This document shows, one piece after another, positions 59,392 to 64,000 of a stretch of DNA of 64,000 bases (positions within the stretch are counted from its first letter, which is position 1; every line of letters starts with the position of its first letter). The translations under genes were made by a program, and so were the position numbers. The notes beneath the pieces were generated by a model, which saw only the letters and a list, made by a program, of their open reading frames with translations, was not told the DNA's origin and made no database searches. The DNA lies in the NCBI GenBank assembly GCA_021807595.1, contig JAKBCS010000006.1, positions 1 through 64,000 of the forward strand, written 5' to 3'. The stretch is from Planctomycetota bacterium (lineage in GTDB: Bacteria > Planctomycetota > Planctomycetia > Gemmatales > Gemmataceae).

Positions 59392-60315
59392 TCATTGTTC
59401 TTGCTTCTGGCGTTCGCCGAAACGCAAGACGCACTTTCCCAAGCGGATGGCGTCGCCCGCATGCAGGGTCGCCGAGCCGTGGACGAGGTCGTCGTTGAGG
59501 TAGGTGCCCGCGCCTTCGTCGATCAGGACATAGCGATTGCCCTCGCGGCGGATGCGCGCGTGGAGTTTCTCGATTTGCGGATCGCCGAAGAGGCCGATGT
59601 CGCAACTCTCGGCTCGACCGATGGTGATCTCCGGCTTGGTCAGAATCACTTCGCGTCCCTTGCGAAACCCCGCTTCGACCTTCAACCAGGCTTCTTTGAG
59701 AACGACCTGCGCCACCGAAATCAGCAAGCCGATGCACGCGCCCAAAGAGACGAACCCCCACGAACTGGGACTCCACAATCGCCTCTCTACTTCGGGATCG
59801 CCGCCGAGCAGATGCGTCCAGCCGGCCAAGAGCATCAGCGACAAGATGCCGCCCAGAATGCCGCCCAGCGTGCCGCCGAGTAGCCCTTTGAGAACCTTGC
59901 GCAGGGCCATGGAGGCGTTCCGACCGAGGACCAGACTCGACAGCAGATCGAAAACGCCCAGTGACACGCCGATGAGAAAGCCGGTGATCGTCCAACCGAA
60001 TACCAGGAAGATGCCCCAGTCCTTGAGACCGTAGAGTACCTGCCCGATGAGGCCGCCGAGCAGTCCGCCCATGGCTCCGACCACCACGGCCGTCGCCACG
60101 CGCGCGAAAATCGCCGCCACGTTCCGCAACGAAAAGACCCACAGCGAGTCCACCAGCGCCAACGCCAGCGAGATACCGAAGCCGAGGAACATGCCTTTGA
60201 AGCCTTGCGTCAACACCACATTGTTCAGCGCCAGGGGCCGACCGAGCATCCAGCCCAGAAACGCCCCGCCGCCGCCGCAAAGCATACAATAGTAAATGAA
60301 TAATCGGAACGACAT
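59392..60315 (-). CDS. Membrane-anchored FHA domain protein
   Basis: Multiple Gly-rich TMs; C-terminal FHA 'ITIGRAESCDIGLFGDPQIEKLHARIRREGNRYVLIDEGAGTYLND'. Confidence 0.87.
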   Translation of the reverse strand: MSFRLFIYYCMLCGGGGAFLGWMLGRPLALNNVVLTQGFKGMFLGFGISLALALVDSLWVFSLRNVAAIFARVATAVVVGAMGGLLGGLIGQVLYGLKDWGIFLVFGWTITGFLIGVSLGVFDLLSSLVLGRNASMALRKVLKGLLGGTLGGILGGILSLMLLAGWTHLLGGDPEVERRLWSPSSWGFVSLGACIGLLISVAQVVLKEAWLKVEAGFRKGREVILTKPEITIGRAESCDIGLFGDPQIEKLHARIRREGNRYVLIDEGAGTYLNDDLVHGSATLHAGDAIRLGKCVLRFGERQKQEQ

Positions 60316-60455
60316 GGCGTGGAGAATCTCGCAAGGGAATCGGGGCGAATCTATCTAAGGCGATCGCCGATCTCCTGTCAAGCATCAATTCCTCTATAAT
60401 CCCGTTGTCTCCGCGCGAGCGGAAGAAGAACCGAACGACGACGTTACAAAGGGCG

Positions 60456-62270
60456 ATGCAAATGGCGGAGTGGCGGCGAACGCATAACTGCGGCGAATTA
60501 CGACAAGAACACGCCGGACAGACCGTTGTCTTGAACGGATGGGCCAACAGCTACCGCGCCTATCCCGATCAGGTATTCGTCGATCTGCGCGACCGCTACG
60601 GATTGACGCAGATCGTTCTCGAATCCGATCGCGCCGAGATGTTCGCCGTCGCCCAAGAGATCCGCGACGAATGGGTGCTGTCGGTGCGCGGCAAGGTGCG
60701 GGAGCGGCTGCCGAACAAGCACAATCCCAAGCTGGCGACCGGCGACATCGAAGTGTTGGCCGAGGAACTGATTGTCCTCAATCGCTGTCCCACGCCGCCG
60801 TTCGAGGTCATGTCGATCCCGTTGGAGACTGGCTTCGGCGATCCGGAGCTGGCCGGCGAGGATCTGCGCTTGCAATATCGCTATCTCGATCTGCGCCGCC
60901 CCTCGCTGCAACGCACGGTGGCGCTGCGCCATCGGCTCAACAAGGTTATCCGCGACTACCTCGACCAAGAGCGATTTTTAGAGGTGGAAACGCCTCTTCT
61001 GGGCCGAAGCACGCCGGAGGGAGCGCGCGATTATCTCGTGCCCAGCCGCGTGTGGCAAGACGAGAAGACGGGCAAACCGTTCTGGTACGCGCTACCGCAA
61101 TCGCCGCAGCTGTACAAGCAGTTGCTCATGGTGGCCGGCTACGATCGCTACTTTCAGATCGCCCGCTGTCTCCGCGACGAGGATCTCCGCGCCGACCGGC
61201 AGCCGGAATTCACGCAGCTCGATCTCGAAATGTCGTTCGTCGAGCAAAACGACGTGCTAACGCTCGTCGAGCGGTTGATTGCGGAGATCTTCCAGAAGTG
61301 CGCGGGCGCGACCGTTCCTCTGCCCCTGCCGCGCTTGCCCTACGACAAAGCGATGCTCCAGTACGGCAGCGACAAGCCGGACCTGCGCATCAACGGAATG
61401 GAGATTGTTGAAGTGAGCGATTGGGCAGGATCGACGGAGTTTCGCGTTTTCAAAGACGTCGTTGCCACGGGCGGGAGAGTGCGTGCGATCAATATGAAAG
61501 GTGCGGTAACAAAGTTCACGCGCAAGCAACTCGACGATCTGACTCCCTTCGTGCAACAATACGGTGCCAAGGGGGCGGCTTGGATCAAGGTTGAGGCGGA
61601 CAAGTTTACTTCACCCATTGAAAAGTTTATACCCGCGTCTGCCCAGATGGAATTGCGTGGGCGAGTAGCGGCCGCGGACGGCGACGTGATTGTGTTCGTG
61701 GCCGACAAGGAAGGAGTGGTTTGCCAAGCCCTCGGCCATTTACGCGCGCATTACGCTGGGCATGTGGGCGCAGCCAACTATGCGCCGGGTAATTTCCAAC
61801 TCGCCTGGGTCGTCGATTTTCCTTCGTTTATCTGGGACGACGAGGAGAAGCGCTGGGTGGCGAACCATCATCCGTTCACCGCGCCGCGCGACGAGGATTT
61901 GGCCGTCCTGGAGAGCGATCCGGCCAAGGTGAAGGCCAAGGCATACGATCTGGTTATCAACGGCTACGAGGCTGGGGGCGGCAGTATCCGTATCCACAGC
62001 CCGGAAGTGCAAGGGCGGATGTTCGCCATGCTGGGCATGTCGCCGGAGCAAGCCCGGCAGCGTTTCGGCTTCCTGCTCGACGCCCTGAAATTCGGCGCGC
62101 CGCCGCACGGCGGAATCGCCTTGGGCCTCGATCGTTTGGCGATGATTCTCTCCGGCACCGCGAACATCCGCGATGTCCTGGCGTTTCCAAAGAACCAGAA
62201 GGCGCGCGATCTGATGACCGGAGCGCCGGCCCCGGTCGACGCCAAACAGCTGCGCGAACTGGGCCTCTAA
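60456..62270 (+). CDS. aspS: Aspartyl-tRNA synthetase (bacterial type)
   Basis: 'VFVDLRDRYGLTQIVLE', 'FLEVETPLLGRSTPEGARDYLVPSR', 'GGIALGLDRLAMILSGTANIRDVLAFPKNQKARDLMTGAPAPV'. Confidence 0.96.
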   Translation: MQMAEWRRTHNCGELRQEHAGQTVVLNGWANSYRAYPDQVFVDLRDRYGLTQIVLESDRAEMFAVAQEIRDEWVLSVRGKVRERLPNKHNPKLATGDIEVLAEELIVLNRCPTPPFEVMSIPLETGFGDPELAGEDLRLQYRYLDLRRPSLQRTVALRHRLNKVIRDYLDQERFLEVETPLLGRSTPEGARDYLVPSRVWQDEKTGKPFWYALPQSPQLYKQLLMVAGYDRYFQIARCLRDEDLRADRQPEFTQLDLEMSFVEQNDVLTLVERLIAEIFQKCAGATVPLPLPRLPYDKAMLQYGSDKPDLRINGMEIVEVSDWAGSTEFRVFKDVVATGGRVRAINMKGAVTKFTRKQLDDLTPFVQQYGAKGAAWIKVEADKFTSPIEKFIPASAQMELRGRVAAADGDVIVFVADKEGVVCQALGHLRAHYAGHVGAANYAPGNFQLAWVVDFPSFIWDDEEKRWVANHHPFTAPRDEDLAVLESDPAKVKAKAYDLVINGYEAGGGSIRIHSPEVQGRMFAMLGMSPEQARQRFGFLLDALKFGAPPHGGIALGLDRLAMILSGTANIRDVLAFPKNQKARDLMTGAPAPVDAKQLRELGL

Positions 62271-62341
62271 CCGGCGCACCGGCAGTGTAATCTGCCGAGT
62301 CCAGGCGGCCCGGCAGCGTCAGCCGCCGGGCCGCCTGGCCG
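62271..62341. repeat. Family C palindromic repeat immediately after aspS stop
   Basis: ccggcgcaccggcagtgtaatctgccgagtccaggcggcccggcagcgtcagccgccgggccgcc. Confidence 0.85.
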
Positions 62342-62515
62342 TAAGTTGGGTAAACCTCAACGATGGCGCGGGCGGATTGAACTCGCCTCGGCGTCCATCG
62401 CCGGTTTCTCCCTCGGACTCCTCTCGGTTCCGGTCGAATGGGTATGATGCGCGGTTCCTTCCGTCGAAGGCCGCGCTCGTCCGAACGATTTTCGGTCCCG
62501 TGCAGGATGCAAACG

Positions 62516-64000
62516 ATGGGCCTATTCAAGCGAAGTGCCACGGATCGAACCCTTCCCCCTTCGCGCGGCAGATGGAAGCGCCGATTCTTGACGGCGTTCG
62601 CCTTGTTGGCGATAACGATCTTCTTGTCGCCGATTCTCATCGCGCGCACGCCGCTGCGCAACTGGCTGATCGCGCGAGCCGTGCCGCAGCTTCAGGGGGA
62701 CATTCGCATCGGCGGCGCGTCGTTGTGGTGGTTCAGCGCCCCGGTCGTCACCGATCTCGATGTCCGCGATCTCGATGGCCGATCGCTCTTGCATGTCCCA
62801 CGCGTCGAGACCGAGAAATCGTTGCTCCGACTCCTCTGCCACCCCCTCGACCTCGGCGACATTCGTTTCACGCGCCCCGCCGTCCACATCGTCTGCTCGC
62901 GCCAGAGCAGTAACTTGGAAACGACGTTGGCTTATTGGCTGCGGCTGAAAGACGTACCTTCCGACTCTCCGTTGGCGCTCGACGGGATCGGCTTCCGCGC
63001 CGTTGTCGAAGGGGCCAGCGCGGTGATGGAAGACGAAGAAGGCGGCCAGGCTTGGTCGCTCGATCCCCTGGATCTGACCGTCGAAGTGGCCCGCGATCGA
63101 CGCACTCCGTCGCGGATCGAACTGGACGCGACGGCGATGGAGTCGCGCCGCGAGGGCCGACTGCACTTCGGCGCATCGGCGCACCTGATCGAGGGAACTA
63201 ACGGGCCGCCGCGCCTTCGAGCCGAGGGCGAATTGCACGCCGAAGATTTGCCGCTCGACGCCTTGGAGCCGATCCTTCGCCGCATCGAGCCGCGCCTCCG
63301 CCTCGGCGGTTGGCTCAACGCCGATTTGCAGCTGCAACCCGGCAGCGAATCCAACGGCGGGCCGGACCTGCGCGTGGCGGGCAATGTCGCCATCCAGGCG
63401 CTCACCGCCAGCGATTCCCTCTTGGGAGGAGACGTGTTGCACTTGGCGCGCGTCGATGCGCCGTGCCGATTCGCCTTGGAGGGCAGCCGACTGACCGTCG
63501 AACAGTTGGAGGTGCAATCCGAAGTCGGCAAGGTCAACCTCGGCGGCACGATCGATCTGGGCAAGGACTCGCGCGCGGCCGTCCTTCAGCCCGGCCAACG
63601 GCTCGACGCCGAGCTAAACCTCGTCCGCTTGGCCGAATTGCTGCCGGACGCCTTGCATCTGACCAAGGACACGCGCATTCAATCGGGAGTGCTGTCGCTG
63701 CATCTGCACAGTTCGCAGCGCGGCGAAAGCCTCCTGTGGGAAGGCCATGTCCACACTTCCGATCTGGAAGGTCTGTATCAGGGGCAGCGCATCGTGTGGA
63801 AGGAGCCGTTCGCGCTCGTTCTGGCCGCCCATCAGGAGACCAACGATTCGCTGCCGATTTTGGAACGCTTCCGCTGCGATTCGGACTTCCTCCGTTTGGA
63901 GATATCCGGTTCGTTGGAAGAATGGACGGCGCGAGGCACCTTCAATCTCGGACGGCTGAGCGAACATTTGGCCGGCTTCGTCGAACTCGGTTCGCTGCGC
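62516..64000 (+). CDS. AsmA/TamB-like envelope protein, 3'-truncated by window edge
   Basis: ATG at 62516: MGLFKRSATDRTLPPSRGRWKRRFLTAFALLAITIFLSPILIARTPLRNWLIARAVPQLQGDIRIGGASLWWFSAPVVTDLDVRDLDG...; open to 64000, not in the ORF track. Confidence 0.75.
   Translation, partial: MGLFKRSATDRTLPPSRGRWKRRFLTAFALLAITIFLSPILIARTPLRNWLIARAVPQLQGDIRIGGASLWWFSAPVVTDLDVRDLDGRSLLHVPRVETEKSLLRLLCHPLDLGDIRFTRPAVHIVCSRQSSNLETTLAYWLRLKDVPSDSPLALDGIGFRAVVEGASAVMEDEEGGQAWSLDPLDLTVEVARDRRTPSRIELDATAMESRREGRLHFGASAHLIEGTNGPPRLRAEGELHAEDLPLDALEPILRRIEPRLRLGGWLNADLQLQPGSESNGGPDLRVAGNVAIQALTASDSLLGGDVLHLARVDAPCRFALEGSRLTVEQLEVQSEVGKVNLGGTIDLGKDSRAAVLQPGQRLDAELNLVRLAELLPDALHLTKDTRIQSGVLSLHLHSSQRGESLLWEGHVHTSDLEGLYQGQRIVWKEPFALVLAAHQETNDSLPILERFRCDSDFLRLEISGSLEEWTARGTFNLGRLSEHLAGFVELGSLR

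Overview
The window looks like a GC-rich planctomycete chromosome segment (Gemmataceae-like by gene content; taxonomy is my inference). It carries ordinary housekeeping genes: ybeY, cysK, tsf-rpsB, lpxD-lpxI, aspS and larC. There is a nitrogen module (type III glutamine synthetase, P-II, Amt) and a full Tad/Flp pilus locus at about 35.5-49 kb (three Flp pilins, prepilin peptidase, CpaB, secretin, CpaE, CpaF, TadB, TadC, plus uncharacterised accessory genes). There is also an exosortase E/VPEID-CTERM locus flanked by two related PEP-CTERM proteins, several membrane glycosyltransferase-like proteins, two sigma factors, and a cluster of zinc-ribbon, WD40/HEAT and FHA proteins. An AsmA/TamB-like CDS runs off the right edge and is absent from the ORF track. 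I see no tRNA, rRNA, CRISPR array, prophage or intact IS element. The most striking unexplained structure is a collection of long imperfect palindromes from at least four sequence families. Most sit 0-50 nt after a stop codon, including inside operons, and they lack U-tracts. In one family the arms differ between copies but stay complementary within each copy. In another family, copies appear to have inserted in frame inside two protein-coding genes. All domain names come from reading motifs in the translations; no database search was run.
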